NCBI RefSeq assembly: GCF_000007345.1
Contig: NC_003552.1
Location: 3,720,001 to 3,784,000 of the forward strand
DNA length: 64,000 bases
Origin: Methanosarcina acetivorans C2A
GTDB lineage: Archaea > Halobacteriota > Methanosarcinia > Methanosarcinales > Methanosarcinaceae
Reading direction: 5' to 3'
How positions within the stretch are numbered: position 1 is the first letter of the stretch; every line of letters begins with the position of its first letter. A program made the translations under genes and the position numbers. Positions 63,516 to 64,000 of the stretch are shown in pieces. Under the pieces are notes generated by a model, which saw only the letters and a list, made by a program, of their open reading frames with translations, had not been told where the DNA came from and did not search any database.

Positions 63516-64000
63516 AGGAAGAGGACTGACGAAAATATTCACCCCGAGAGGACAGAACAGGATTACGGCTGTTGACGGGGTGGACATACGGATCAATTCC
63601 GGAGAAACACTTGCTCTTGTAGGAGAAAGCGGGTGCGGTAAATCCACCCTCTCCAGACTGCTCCTCCTGCTTATTCCTCCTACCCAGGGCGAGGTTTTCT
63701 TTGAGGGACAGGCCCTGACAGGGTTGAAACAAAAAGAACTCCGCCTGATCCGGAGAAAAATCCAGATTGTGCCACAACAACCGGAAAGCGCACTGAACCC
63801 CCGCTGGAAGATAGCTGACTCCATCTGCGAACCCTTCCGCATCCATCCCGATGTATTACCTCCCGGGAAGCTGCCGGAAGAAGAGCTTGAAAAACTTCTC
63901 GAGCTTGTCGGGCTTGAGCCTGAGCAGGCCGCCCGATACCCCCACCAACTCAGCGGCGGAGAATTGCAGCGAGCCGTTATTGCCCGGGCTATCGCGCTGG
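63508..64000 (+). CDS. Second ABC transporter ATP-binding protein (OppF/NikE-like), cut by window end
   Basis: ATG 63508 inside the end of the OppD-like gene; the frame is open to the edge (about 164 residues seen). Walker A GESGCGKST, Q-loop IVPQQPESALNP, signature LSGGELQR. The Walker B and C-terminal part are outside. The pair of ATPases is the usual arrangement of Opp/Nik importers. Confidence 0.9.
   Translation, partial: MIEGRGLTKIFTPRGQNRITAVDGVDIRINSGETLALVGESGCGKSTLSRLLLLLIPPTQGEVFFEGQALTGLKQKELRLIRRKIQIVPQQPESALNPRWKIADSICEPFRIHPDVLPPGKLPEEELEKLLELVGLEPEQAARYPHQLSGGELQRAVIARAIAL

Overview
The window is archaeal chromosome from a Methanosarcina-type methanogen, close to M. acetivorans by my recognition of the protein families. 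Evidence: a formaldehyde-activating enzyme (Fae), pyruvoyl-dependent arginine decarboxylase, deoxyhypusine synthase, an RPA3 single-stranded DNA-binding protein with its RPA-associated partner, archaeal GlmU-type nucleotidyltransferases, a FilR1-type regulator, a PGF-pre-PGF surface-protein relic, GTG/TTG starts behind GGAGG-like sites, TATA-like promoters and very long AT-rich intergenic regions.

Layout. 1-2.4 kb: two related helical proteins of unknown function. 2.4-9.8 kb: complete tryptophan operon on the minus strand (trpC-trpB-trpA-trpD-trpF-trpE-trpG), with coupled ATGA-type junctions and a palindromic TGTACA site over the expected start of transcription. 10-18.9 kb: accessory region with a YgjP-type metallopeptidase fragment, a DUF1016/PDDEXK nuclease surrounded by palindromes, three orphan antitoxin-like paralogues, a FilR1 regulator, a broken PKD surface-protein gene whose signal peptide is split by a 130-bp MITE, and an IS1-family element with an 8-bp target duplication. 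19-24 kb: fae, two bacterial-looking genes (an unnamed 313-residue protein and a histidine phosphatase), a nitrilase-family amidase and a conserved archaeal wHTH-like protein. 24-29 kb: pdaD and dys (arginine decarboxylation and hypusine formation), two regulators, a phosphodiesterase. 29-35 kb: RPA3 and partner, an Na+/H+ antiporter with a TrkA domain, a Ca2+/Na+ exchanger. 35-40.6 kb: UDP-GlcNAc pathway cluster (nucleotidyltransferase, glmS, glmM, second nucleotidyltransferase). 40.7-48.5 kb: a secreted protein with a decayed paralogue, small proteins, an AAA ATPase, tRNase Z, a GH13 glycosidase. 49-53.6 kb: cobA, hemD and an AhbC-like radical SAM enzyme, which together serve tetrapyrrole synthesis through the siroheme branch. 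54-56 kb: a trypsin-like protease preceded by a small gene that is a free-standing copy of its N-terminal domain, with a 24-bp tandem repeat between them. 56-64 kb: a molybdopterin lipoprotein, an APH-type kinase of bacterial look, a kinase-like plus HAD pair, and two paralogous methyltransferases divergent from a peptide/nickel-type ABC transporter that runs off the right edge.

The most unusual items are the protease/free-standing domain locus, the palindromes shared between the DUF1016 coding sequence and its upstream region, the three orphan antitoxin-like paralogues, the precisely datable MITE and IS1 insertions, and the methyltransferase pair next to the ABC importer. No rRNA, tRNA or CRISPR array was recognised. 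All assignments come from reading motifs; no database search was run.
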